From Flavobacteriales bacterium (GTDB lineage: Bacteria > Bacteroidota > Bacteroidia > Flavobacteriales_D > CANHHI01): a stretch of 10,191 nt of DNA. Shown here piece by piece: positions 1-6,101 of the stretch; within the stretch, counting starts at the first letter, position 1; each line of letters starts with the position of its first letter. Where the stretch lies: NCBI GenBank assembly GCA_947460225.1, contig CANHHI010000051.1, forward strand, positions 1 to 10,191. Direction: 5' to 3'. Both the position numbers and the translations under genes were made by a program. The notes beneath the pieces were generated by a model. The model was not told the DNA's origin. It saw nothing but the letters and a program-made list of their open reading frames with translations, and made no database searches.

Positions 1-367
1 CATGCACGATTTTTTGTTTGACCGCAAAGGGGTGTTTTTTATAGCAGAAAGCGACTTGCCACAAGGTTTTCAAGCAGAGGATTTTGAGCTTGAATTTATT
101 GAATATGGTTTAGATAGTCTTGAAAAAGATGAACTGGACGGCAAACATTACTGGGTGGTTTATGTAGCTTTTGAGGATTTTGGAACGATGCAAGATGCCC
201 TAGAAGCCAAAAAAATCAACGTGGAAAAATCGGAACTGCAACGCATACCCAAGCACACCCGCAAATTGACCGCCGAACAAACAGACGAAGTTTTGGAATT
301 GATAGACAAATTGGAGCAAGACGACGATGTGTCAGAGATTTTTCACAACTTAGATTTGAGCGAATAG
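1..367 (+). CDS. yebC: YebC/TACO1-family protein, C-terminal part (5' end outside window)
   Basis: This is the last 121 or so residues of a YebC/PmpR/TACO1-family protein, which is usually about 240 residues, so roughly half is missing beyond the left edge. The ATG at position 2 is almost certainly an internal Met, because the segment FLFDRKGVF matches the loop that joins domains 1 and 2/3 in this family. The acidic C-terminus is diagnostic: it has the pattern LIDKLEQDDDV followed by FHNLDLSE, where the family usually shows a long helix, a DDV turn and a YHN/FHN strand. Family members are soluble cytoplasmic proteins. They were long annotated as transcription regulators, and more recent work on YebC/TACO1 points to a role at the ribosome in easing stalling at proline stretches. 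The gene ends with TAG and runs into a hairpin-rich spacer and a terminator shared with the converging lipoprotein gene. The family call is firm; the exact role in this organism is not shown by the sequence. Confidence 0.9.
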   Translation, partial: MHDFLFDRKGVFFIAESDLPQGFQAEDFELEFIEYGLDSLEKDELDGKHYWVVYVAFEDFGTMQDALEAKKINVEKSELQRIPKHTRKLTAEQTDEVLELIDKLEQDDDVSEIFHNLDLSE

Positions 368-373
368 GCGTAG

Positions 374-471
374 CGGACATAGTCCGTTTTAGTCCATGCT
401 TCGCATGGGCGATGTAACCCAACGATTATAATGCCTGCAACACAAATGCAGATGAAAACGCACGATGTGCG
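374..471. repeat. Cluster of four short perfect hairpins in the intergenic spacer
   Basis: Four small inverted repeats follow each other in under 100 bases. CGGAC/GTCCG has a 3-nt loop (374-386). CCATGC/GCATGG has loop TTC (394-408). CTGCA/TGCAG has a 7-nt loop (435-451). CGCAC/GTGCG has loop GAT (459-471). A fifth hairpin just downstream is the terminator at 491-506. The density is well above what an ordinary terminator needs. The last unit, read on the minus strand as GTAGGCACGCACATCGTGCG, resembles dispersed palindromic repeats that I remember from other bacterial genomes, so a REP-like element is possible. The palindromes are directly visible; the repeat-family idea is inference. Confidence 0.55.
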
Positions 472-490
472 TGCCTACAAAAACAGAAAT

Positions 491-515
491 CCCACCTTTC
501 GGTGGGTTTATATTT
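491..515. terminator. Bidirectional rho-independent terminator between yebC and the GLUG lipoprotein gene
   Basis: The stem is CCCACC/GGTGGG with a TTTC loop (491-506). It is followed on the plus strand by a T-rich tract (507-525). Read on the minus strand, it is followed by ATTTCTGTTTTT. It sits between two converging genes and can end both transcripts. The 19-nt core CCCACCTTTCGGTGGGTTT recurs exactly at 8598-8616, next to the 3' end of the second GLUG gene. Confidence 0.85.
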
Positions 516-529
516 TATTTTTTTTAGCA

Positions 530-1816
530 TTAAGCACCTACATTTTGCAAATACGGAAAACCACTTCCTGAAAAACTAACCCATACGGTATTAAAATCCC
601 AACCAATAAACTGAGATTGTTCTTGTCCATTGATGCCAATGGGCTTTACGCCATTTGGAGAAGCATTTATTTGAAATTGGCTACCAGACAAAATAATTGT
701 ACTCTGATAACTATTCACAATAGCACTGTCTTTTATATTACCTACAAAACCACCATAAAAAGATGCGATTGAGTTGGTAACGCCTAAAACAGCCCGCACG
801 TAGCAGTTCTTCACATTGCTCCTAAGCATAGTCCCAACAAATCCACCGACAAAAAAGGAATCGCCAGTTACGGTACCCGTAGCATAACTGTTTTCAATAT
901 TGCTGTCAGTCATGGAACCAATTAGCCCCCCAACAGTACCTTTACCTGTTACAATAACCCCAGCATAACTATTGGAAATTGTACTATTCCCACTCATAGC
1001 CCCAACCAAACCACCAACAAAAATATCTACACCCGTTACAACACCTGTAACAGAACAGTTTGCAATTACAGTGCTCTTGCCCATAGACCCAACTAAACCA
1101 CCAACAAAACTATCACCTTTTACCTCTACCGCTACAAGATTTATATTTTCAAAACGGGCATTATTCGCAGAAGAAAATAATCCTACGCCATTATCTTTCT
1201 GGGAAGAACGGTTTATTTTCAAACCTTTTATTTGTTTTTTATTGCCATTGTAAGTGCCTGAAAATAGCGCAATCGGCTCAAAATTAAGCACACTAGACAA
1301 GTCTATATCTTCTGTTTGTTTGTATTTGCCGTCCCAAGGAAAGGCTTCGCACTTACCAATACTTTGTAATATGTCTTTTGTGTTCACTAAAATATAATCA
1401 TCAACTATACTTTCTGCAAGCGTTGTATATGTTAGGCTATAAGTCGTATTATAACTATTTAAGCCATTCTTAGAAGATACGGAAATAAACCATATTGGAC
1501 CACCTATAACCTCAACTTTATCATTTGCAGAAACAGTCTGCACAAGGAGTTTCTTTTTATCAAAAGACATACTACTTGAACAATTTTTTACCTCCACATA
1601 AACCTTATAGGTGTTGTTTTCAAATACAACAGGCTTGCCGTTATAAGTTACACTTTTGATAATTGTACTTGGATTTTGGTTGTTTTGATTATTTACCGTA
1701 TCGTGATAATAATTCTTTTCGCAAGAAGAGCCTGCAAAAACAAGGAGCAAAGCGAATGCTGAAAAAATCAACTCGTTTTTTTTCCGTTTTGAAATAAATT
1801 TTATTCTTGTAAGCAT
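530..1816 (-). CDS. GLUG-repeat lipoprotein, probably cell-surface
   Basis: The 428-residue protein starts with a basic N-terminus and a hydrophobic stretch (about 16-29) ending in GSSCEK. Cys32 is the likely lipidated residue, in a loose lipobox of the kind common in Bacteroidota. Residues about 50-135 form a beta-rich domain that I do not recognise. Residues about 145-215 are the lead-in strand typical of GLUG proteins (IDL, then FSGTYNGN and IKGLKI). Five GLUG-type rungs follow (about 237-260, 266-290, 293-315, 321-345, 353-372), each with a VGG(L/F)(V/I)G core and an N(S/C)Y- or NCS-type turn, which suggests a parallel beta-helix. The end, FIGWDF..VW followed by FPYL, is the usual closing motif of such proteins. 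I see no type IX secretion sorting domain. A role as surface adhesin or binding protein is inference. It is a paralogue of the protein at the right edge. It starts with ATG 89 bp after dnaX on the same strand, with no clear terminator between, so read-through is possible. Confidence 0.85.
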   Translation of the reverse strand: MLTRIKFISKRKKNELIFSAFALLLVFAGSSCEKNYYHDTVNNQNNQNPSTIIKSVTYNGKPVVFENNTYKVYVEVKNCSSSMSFDKKKLLVQTVSANDKVEVIGGPIWFISVSSKNGLNSYNTTYSLTYTTLAESIVDDYILVNTKDILQSIGKCEAFPWDGKYKQTEDIDLSSVLNFEPIALFSGTYNGNKKQIKGLKINRSSQKDNGVGLFSSANNARFENINLVAVEVKGDSFVGGLVGSMGKSTVIANCSVTGVVTGVDIFVGGLVGAMSGNSTISNSYAGVIVTGKGTVGGLIGSMTDSNIENSYATGTVTGDSFFVGGFVGTMLRSNVKNCYVRAVLGVTNSIASFYGGFVGNIKDSAIVNSYQSTIILSGSQFQINASPNGVKPIGINGQEQSQFIGWDFNTVWVSFSGSGFPYLQNVGA

Positions 1817-1905
1817 AATTTTTTGGTGCTAATTTAAATAATTATTTTAGATAATCCATAAAAAAATAAAACTTTTGTGCAAACCCAAACTGTTTAAGCT
1901 AAATT

Positions 1906-2541
1906 TCACAAAAACTCCAAGCCCAGTTCCTGACAAAAAGTCGCCAAAAAGGGTTGTTCTTCCAGGAGTTTTGCGTACAAGGCACTTGTGGTGAGCACCT
2001 CTTTTTTTTGCGTGCTTTGCGCATCTAACACAAAAGACAAACGCACATAATCATTTTGCAGGCTTTTGCGCAAATGTTGCATGAGCTCTATGTGCATGCG
2101 TTCTATCATGATTTTTTGCACCGCATTGCCAATGTGCAAGACAATGCTTTCGTTTTCCAAAGCAAGCTCCACGCCAGCAAAGGCAGCCAATTCTTTATCT
2201 TTTCCTGTTGTTTTGAGGATTTGCAAAAACACCTGCCAAGCCTCTTGCACTTGCGTCAAGTGCATGGCGTTTCTGTTTTCTGGCACAAAATCCAGCACCT
2301 CAACGCTTTGCACTTTTTCGGGTGCTACTTGCAAAACTTGGTTCAGCGAAAGTGCCGTTTTTACCGCACCATGCACTTCTTTTTGATAAGACGGGAACGA
2401 TTTTACCTCGCTATCTCTTAAATTTTGTTTGATTTTTTGTGCAATACTGCCCAGTTCATTTTCCGCAGGCACAGGCAAATCCGTGCTAGTTTTTGGAACG
2501 GCAAACACAACATGTTTAGGGGGCAATAAGGGAATTAAGAC
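1906..2541 (-). CDS. dnaX: DnaX tau C-terminal domain, in the -1 frame relative to the DnaX core
   Basis: This open frame carries the tau-specific C-terminal part of DnaX. It has no convincing start of its own: the first possible initiation codon is a TTG at 2526. The frame is open upstream through the A10 run at 2542-2551, so it is best read as a continuation of the 2535-3605 frame after a -1 shift, or after one extra A in the mRNA. The joined product would be 566 residues, close to the size I remember for intact Bacteroidota DnaX. After a low-complexity linker, the block from HLTQVQEAW onward resembles the C-terminal domain of Bacteroidota tau subunits (a W-x-x-F-L helix, an IVLHIGNAVQ strand, a later LR..L.NDYVRL block). 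It closes with ALYAKLLEEQPFLATFCQEL and LGLEFL, recalling their usual Y...L.EKNP.L..L...LGL ending. The preserved frame and family pattern over 206 residues argue against decay. Ends in TGA. Confidence 0.8.
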   Translation of the reverse strand, partial: VLIPLLPPKHVVFAVPKTSTDLPVPAENELGSIAQKIKQNLRDSEVKSFPSYQKEVHGAVKTALSLNQVLQVAPEKVQSVEVLDFVPENRNAMHLTQVQEAWQVFLQILKTTGKDKELAAFAGVELALENESIVLHIGNAVQKIMIERMHIELMQHLRKSLQNDYVRLSFVLDAQSTQKKEVLTTSALYAKLLEEQPFLATFCQELGLEFL

Positions 2542-2564
2542 TTTTTTTTTTCTAAGTATTGCCC
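2521..2564 (-). repeat. 8-bp inverted repeat enclosing the dnaX slippery run
   Basis: On the coding strand, GGGCAATA (2564-2557) lies upstream of the A10 run and its exact complement TATTGCCC (2528-2521) lies downstream, with 28 nt between. The slippery run and the zero-frame stop therefore sit in the loop of a possible 8-bp stem. A ribosome at the slip site would cover the 5' arm, so this is not the classical downstream stimulator. A role is uncertain. Confidence 0.5.
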
Positions 2565-3605
2565 AATAGACGCCAATTTGAGCAGGGCAAGTTCCAAAAG
2601 CAAACGTTGATTTTTGCTGGTTTTATACTGCACATCGGCTTGGGAAAGCTCATCTAAGGCATGGAAAATAAAAGGCACGGCAAACATTTCCGCTTGCTTT
2701 TTATAGGTATCCAAAACCGATTCGCTCACGCTAATTAAAGCAAGGGTTTTGCTGTCTTTGGCAAGCAATAAATTGCGCAAATGTTGCGCCAAACCCGACA
2801 AAAACTGATGTCCATCAAAGCCTTTGGCAATAATTTCTTCCAAAAGCAAAAATAAAGCGGAAATATCCTCAGCATTTGCCAGTTCTAAGGTTTTAAAATA
2901 ATAGTTATAATCTAAAACGTGCAAACGTGCTATGGTAGCCGTATAGGTGATTTTGCCTTGGCAAGCACTTGCCATTTGGTCAAACAAACTTAAAGCATCA
3001 CGCAGACCGCCATCGGCTTTTTCGGCAATCAAATGCAGGGCTTCATCTTCGGCTTGCACATTTTCTTTTTCGGCAATGCCCCGCAAATGCAAAGCCATAT
3101 CTTTCACGCTGATGCGCTGAAAATCAAACACTTGACAGCGAGAGAGTATGGTCGGTATAATTTTGTGTTTTTCGGTCGTGGCTAAAATAAAAATTGCATG
3201 CGCAGGCGGTTCTTCCAAAGTTTTCAAAAAAGCATTGAAAGCCGCTTGGGAGAGCATGTGCACCTCGTCAATGATATACACTTTATACTTGCCCTCTTGT
3301 GGAGCAATGCGCACTTGGTCTATCAATTGGCGAATATCCTCCACCGAGTTGTTGGAAGCTGCATCTAATTCAAAAATATTAAACGCATAATCCGCAGCAC
3401 TTTCGGCGTTTTTTTTGTTGATTTCTTTGGCGAAAATACGTGCGCAAGTGGTTTTGCCAACGCCACGAGGTCCACAAAACAAATACGCCTGCGCCAGTTG
3501 CCCAGAGGCAATAGCATGCGAGAGCGTATCGGTTACGCTAGACTGCCCTACAACGGTATCAAAAACCTGTGGGCGGTATTTTCTGGCAGAAACAACAAAA
3601 TCCAC
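2535..3605 (-). CDS. dnaX: DNA polymerase III gamma/tau subunit, clamp-loader core (gamma-like zero-frame product)
   Basis: This frame encodes the AAA+ ATPase motor of the clamp loader, which opens the beta sliding clamp and places it on primed DNA. The 356-residue zero-frame product starts at GTG (3605) with the family opening FVVSARKYRP. Walker A is GPRGVGKT (45-52), Walker B is IIDEVH (111-116), and the SRC motif in ILSRCQ (155-157) supplies the arginine finger. ELDAASNNSVEDIR and the EEPP/ILATTE blocks are typical DnaX signatures. The helical domain III occupies about 225-350, so the product ends just after the clamp-loader core. The four zinc-binding cysteines of E. coli DnaX are missing and the loop is shortened to INKKNAESAADYAF; I remember the same in other Bacteroidota. 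The frame ends GAA AAA AAA AAG TCT TAA, at a ten-A run, and the tau domain continues in the -1 frame. Confidence 0.93.
   Translation of the reverse strand: MDFVVSARKYRPQVFDTVVGQSSVTDTLSHAIASGQLAQAYLFCGPRGVGKTTCARIFAKEINKKNAESAADYAFNIFELDAASNNSVEDIRQLIDQVRIAPQEGKYKVYIIDEVHMLSQAAFNAFLKTLEEPPAHAIFILATTEKHKIIPTILSRCQVFDFQRISVKDMALHLRGIAEKENVQAEDEALHLIAEKADGGLRDALSLFDQMASACQGKITYTATIARLHVLDYNYYFKTLELANAEDISALFLLLEEIIAKGFDGHQFLSGLAQHLRNLLLAKDSKTLALISVSESVLDTYKKQAEMFAVPFIFHALDELSQADVQYKTSKNQRLLLELALLKLASIGQYLEKKKS
2541..2551 (-). promoter_or_regulatory. A10-G slippery site in dnaX, candidate programmed frameshift or transcriptional slippage site
   Basis: Ten consecutive A residues followed by G lie on the coding strand. 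In the zero frame they read GAA AAA AAA AAG TCT TAA, so the last seven bases form A AAA AAG in the same phase as the E. coli dnaX frameshift heptamer. Runs of nine or more A also cause RNA polymerase slippage, as known for Thermus dnaX. A -1 shift or one extra A joins the core to the tau frame. Unlike E. coli and Thermus, where the unshifted frame makes tau, here the unshifted frame makes the short form. A miscounted homopolymer is the plain alternative. Confidence 0.65.
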
Positions 3606-3609
3606 GTTA

Positions 3610-3643
3610 CAAAGGTATGAAAAATTTAGTATGCTTCATCAAA
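3610..3643 (-). promoter_or_regulatory. Possible dnaX promoter (Bacteroidota type)
   Basis: TACCTTTG (3617-3610, minus strand) is an exact match to the Bacteroidota -7 consensus TAnnTTTG, with TTTG at 3643-3640 in the -33 position (spacer 22 nt, slightly long). The GTG start of dnaX is only four bases downstream, which would make the message leaderless or nearly so. No ribosome binding site is visible. The match is direct; activity is inference. Confidence 0.35.
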
Positions 3644-3680
3644 TTTTGGGCATAAAGATAGTGTAATAAATTTGAAATCA

Positions 3681-3823
3681 TAAGACCCCTGCTAAATGCT
3701 TTATTGCAAAGCAGTTTTTTGCAAGGTGAAATCTGAAACCCACAACATACCTAAGTATGTGAGGATTGGAAGATAAACATTGTGAAAAAATGCACAGCAA
3801 GAAGGGGTTTCGCAGGGGTCTTA
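3681..3823. mobile_element. MITE-like palindromic element with 12-bp terminal inverted repeats
   Basis: TAAGACCCCTGC (3681-3692) is matched by its exact complement GCAGGGGTCTTA (3812-3823). The inverted repeat can be counted as 13 bp by including the A/T just outside. Comparing the left half with the reverse complement of the right half by eye shows partial symmetry throughout, including TTGC..GCA and a T6 run in both arms. At the centre is the small hairpin ACATAC-CTAA-GTATGT. The element is flanked on both sides by TCA (3678-3680 and 3824-3826), a possible 3-bp target duplication. The right-hand TCA is the TGA stop codon of the endonuclease gene. There is no transposase; a full-length insertion sequence elsewhere would have to move it. 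It fills the gap between the R gene and dnaX. Confidence 0.6.
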
Positions 3824-4897
3824 TCATTTAAACCGAATTTGCAGATTCAATTTGAAAAATATTTGCCCATCTTCTTGGTATATTTGTCCAAATTCATGTC
3901 TTGAACTACTTGCCGTTTCTAGTTTTGTATTTTGAAATAAATATTCTTCAAATTGATTTCTGTTGTAGATATGATAACAAAGCACATCACCATTGTCTTT
4001 CACAATTAAATATCCCCCAGTTGCCTCATAAATGCCATGCCAAACTTTTGAAGGTGTCATGCCAAGTGCAACATCAGTTAAAAAACGCTTAATTTTGTAC
4101 ATGTAGAATGTATGTGCAAATTGGTCGTCATAATGCAATGGGTTGGTTTTGTTGAGATTTTCCGTCAAATCTTTAACAGCACTTAAATTTGACGTGTAAA
4201 AAGTCTTTACCATTTCGCCTAAAATATTTGGCAATGAACTATCTATTAAAACCAAATTGTTTTTAAAAACCGCTTGTTCTGGTGAAAAGTATTCAATATT
4301 ACCCCCAAACTGTTTGATGCTTTCAAGTCTATCTTTTATCTTGCTTTTTGTATCAATGTTATTGATAGTTTCTATTTGCGCAATACTGGGCTGAAATGTC
4401 GTGATTTTATAAATAAAATTTGTTGTTTTTCCAGCGTTTAAAAGTGTTGCTTGTCCGCCCAGTTGGGATTTTATGCTAAACCCCAATTCAGCTATCTGGT
4501 TTATTCGTTGGTCGTGAATAGCTATTTGAATATCTGACTTAGCCGTTGATTTAGCTTTTAAAGAACGGCAATGCACACTGTTCATAAATAGTTCAATTTC
4601 TGGAATACTAAATGCCCCATTAGATTTTTTGATGATTGCCAATAGTTTTACTGCCTGTTCCGTAAAAGTTTTGACAGGAATTCTTAATTCTTCTTTTTCT
4701 GCCGAAACAATCACCAAATCGCCGTTAATTTCATATTCAAAATTTCCACCGCTTTCATGGCGAATAATTTTGATGATTGGATAAAATAACGTTTCAACTT
4801 TGTTTAAATCTGCATCTCCTGCGAATAATTGTTTATCTCCAAGTAATTTAAATAACGCATAGACTTCACTCCATTCTCCCCTATTTCCTGATAACAT
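3824..4897 (-). CDS. HpaII-type type II restriction endonuclease (predicted CCGG)
   Basis: The 357-residue protein matches the HpaII restriction endonuclease family (R.HpaII is about 358 residues), starting with the typical SGNRGEWSEVYALFKLL block. The enzyme would cut unmethylated CCGG in double-stranded DNA. The likely PD-(D/E)XK-type core lies at about 122-143: KSDIQI contributes Asp122, and GFSIKSQLGG contributes Lys143 in an SxK variant of the usual ExK. These catalytic assignments are my inference. The ATG at 4897 lies inside the end of the methyltransferase gene (17-bp overlap), so R is translated after M from a common message, an order that helps protect the host. There is no controller (C) protein gene. 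The TGA stop is directly joined to the MITE-like element. The coding sequence is visibly AT-richer than the neighbouring dnaX, consistent with acquisition by transfer. It appears intact; the specificity is inferred from family and partner. Confidence 0.87.
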   Translation of the reverse strand: MLSGNRGEWSEVYALFKLLGDKQLFAGDADLNKVETLFYPIIKIIRHESGGNFEYEINGDLVIVSAEKEELRIPVKTFTEQAVKLLAIIKKSNGAFSIPEIELFMNSVHCRSLKAKSTAKSDIQIAIHDQRINQIAELGFSIKSQLGGQATLLNAGKTTNFIYKITTFQPSIAQIETINNIDTKSKIKDRLESIKQFGGNIEYFSPEQAVFKNNLVLIDSSLPNILGEMVKTFYTSNLSAVKDLTENLNKTNPLHYDDQFAHTFYMYKIKRFLTDVALGMTPSKVWHGIYEATGGYLIVKDNGDVLCYHIYNRNQFEEYLFQNTKLETASSSRHEFGQIYQEDGQIFFKLNLQIRFK

Positions 4898-5978
4898 ATT
4901 TTGTAATGCCGATTTGTTCTAAAATTTTATGTGCAGTCGCTTGTATAGCAGGCACAGCTACCGAGTTTCCAAATTGCTTATATGCGGAGGCATCTGCAAC
5001 TGGTATTAGGAAATCATCAGGAAATCCTTGTAATCTTGCCCATTCTCTTGGTGTCATTTTGCGGATTCCTTCTCTATTTACAACGCCTTTGATGTGCGTT
5101 GTTGGTGTAAAGTCTGTAATTCTAGGGTCTATCACCAAATTTCTTTCTCTGCCCATGCCTCCAACCACTATCGCATTTGCAATGCCATCATCTGGAATAA
5201 TTGCATAACCGAAGCCATTGCCTTTGTTTTCATGTCGGGTTTTATGATTAACCAAAGTCTGCAAGTATTGTGTTGAAAGATAATATTTTGTTGGCGGCAC
5301 TATTTTTTCTTTTACATCTGCAAAAGTTGGATTGCTTCCAAAAGCTATTGGATATTCAAAATCAGCAATACCCAAATCTTGACGAAACCCAACAATATAA
5401 ATTCTTTCACGATTTTGGGGAACGCCAAAATTTTTTGCATTTACAATTTGTGGCTCTGGCACATAATACCCTAAATCATTTCTTAAAACATGTAGAATTG
5501 TCGCCAATGTTTTGCCTTTGTCATGGCTTCTTAAACCCTTCACATTTTCAAGAAAAATTGCTTTCGGCTGATGTTTTTTTATTATTTCTGCAACATCAAA
5601 AAACAAAGTCCCCCGGGTATCATCAAATCCACCACGTTTTCCTGCAATTGAAAATGCTTGGCACGGAAATCCTGCACAAAGCAAATCAAAGTCGTTGGGA
5701 ATGTGATTTTTTATATTTTGTTTTGTAATATCACCAAATGGAACTTCTCCAAAATTTACCATATAGGTTTTTTGCGCTTCTTTATCCAATTCACTTGAAA
5801 AAACACACTTGCCTCCAAGGTTCTGCATAGCGAGCCTAAAACCACCAATGCCAGCAAATAAATCTATAAATTTAAAAGTGTAGTTTCTAGGTGAGGGAAA
5901 AGGCACAAACTCAGAGAGCGCATGACCCTCTGCACTGTATCTAGTTTTAACTTCTTCTATTTTACCTACCCTATTCAC
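4881..5978 (-). CDS. C5-cytosine DNA methyltransferase, HpaII-type (modification partner)
   Basis: The enzyme transfers a methyl group from S-adenosylmethionine to C5 of cytosine and would protect CCGG sites from the downstream endonuclease. All key C5 motifs are present in order: I, FIDLFAGIGGFR (37-48); IV, GFPCQAFS with catalytic Cys106; VI, ENV (144-146); VIII, QNRERIYIVG (188-197); a target-recognition region at about 200-305; IX, RKMTPREWARLQGFP; X, QFGNSVAVP (335-343). The sequence around motifs I and IV, including FRLAMQNLGGKCVFSSE, is close to what I remember of M.HpaII. The start is GTG at 5978; an in-frame TAG at 5985-5987 blocks any longer version, and the next Met lies after motif I. 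The first 32 residues have no recognised domain. The gene is 123 bp downstream of ldcA and overlaps the R gene by 17 bp. It carries one of only two CCGG sites in the window (5613-5616). Confidence 0.95.
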   Translation of the reverse strand: MNRVGKIEEVKTRYSAEGHALSEFVPFPSPRNYTFKFIDLFAGIGGFRLAMQNLGGKCVFSSELDKEAQKTYMVNFGEVPFGDITKQNIKNHIPNDFDLLCAGFPCQAFSIAGKRGGFDDTRGTLFFDVAEIIKKHQPKAIFLENVKGLRSHDKGKTLATILHVLRNDLGYYVPEPQIVNAKNFGVPQNRERIYIVGFRQDLGIADFEYPIAFGSNPTFADVKEKIVPPTKYYLSTQYLQTLVNHKTRHENKGNGFGYAIIPDDGIANAIVVGGMGRERNLVIDPRITDFTPTTHIKGVVNREGIRKMTPREWARLQGFPDDFLIPVADASAYKQFGNSVAVPAIQATAHKILEQIGITKYVIRK

Positions 5979-5999
5979 AATGCGCTATATGTGTTCAAA

Positions 6000-6055
6000 C
6001 AAAATTATTTCAACAGAAATACTTCCTTATAAAGAAAACCTACATGGCAAATTTA
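6000..6055 (-). promoter_or_regulatory. Candidate promoter region for the restriction-modification operon
   Basis: The 123-bp gap before the methyltransferase holds two exact matches to the Bacteroidota -7 box TAnnTTTG on the minus strand: TAAATTTG (6055-6048) and TAATTTTG (6007-6000). The second lies about 21 bases before the GTG start. Neither has a clear TTTG at the usual -33 distance, and such matches are common by chance in AT-rich DNA. No hairpin terminator for ldcA is visible, so read-through from ldcA is also possible. Confidence 0.3.
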
Positions 6056-6101
6056 CAAAAAAACAATCAAACGCATTTTGTTTTTATCAAGAACGCCCAA
6101 G

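Noticed and set aside
2..4. ATG at position 2 as the yebC start
   Set aside because: The residues that follow align with the middle of YebC-family proteins, so the true start lies outside the window.
530..1816. Type IX secretion sorting domain on the GLUG lipoprotein
   Set aside because: The C-terminus is the usual GLUG closing motif and lacks the sorting-domain pattern; the lipobox explains surface attachment better.
1906..2526. A separate gene starting at TTG 2526
   Set aside because: The frame is open upstream through the A10 run, the TTG has no visible ribosome binding site, and the protein is the tau C-terminal domain of dnaX.
3148..3666. Plus-strand open frames of 80 and 83 codons opposite dnaX
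   Set aside because: They are antisense shadows of a highly conserved gene and look like no protein I know.
4906..5728. Plus-strand open frames of up to 152 codons opposite the methyltransferase
   Set aside because: All lie antisense to a gene with complete C5 methyltransferase motifs; no domain is visible in them.
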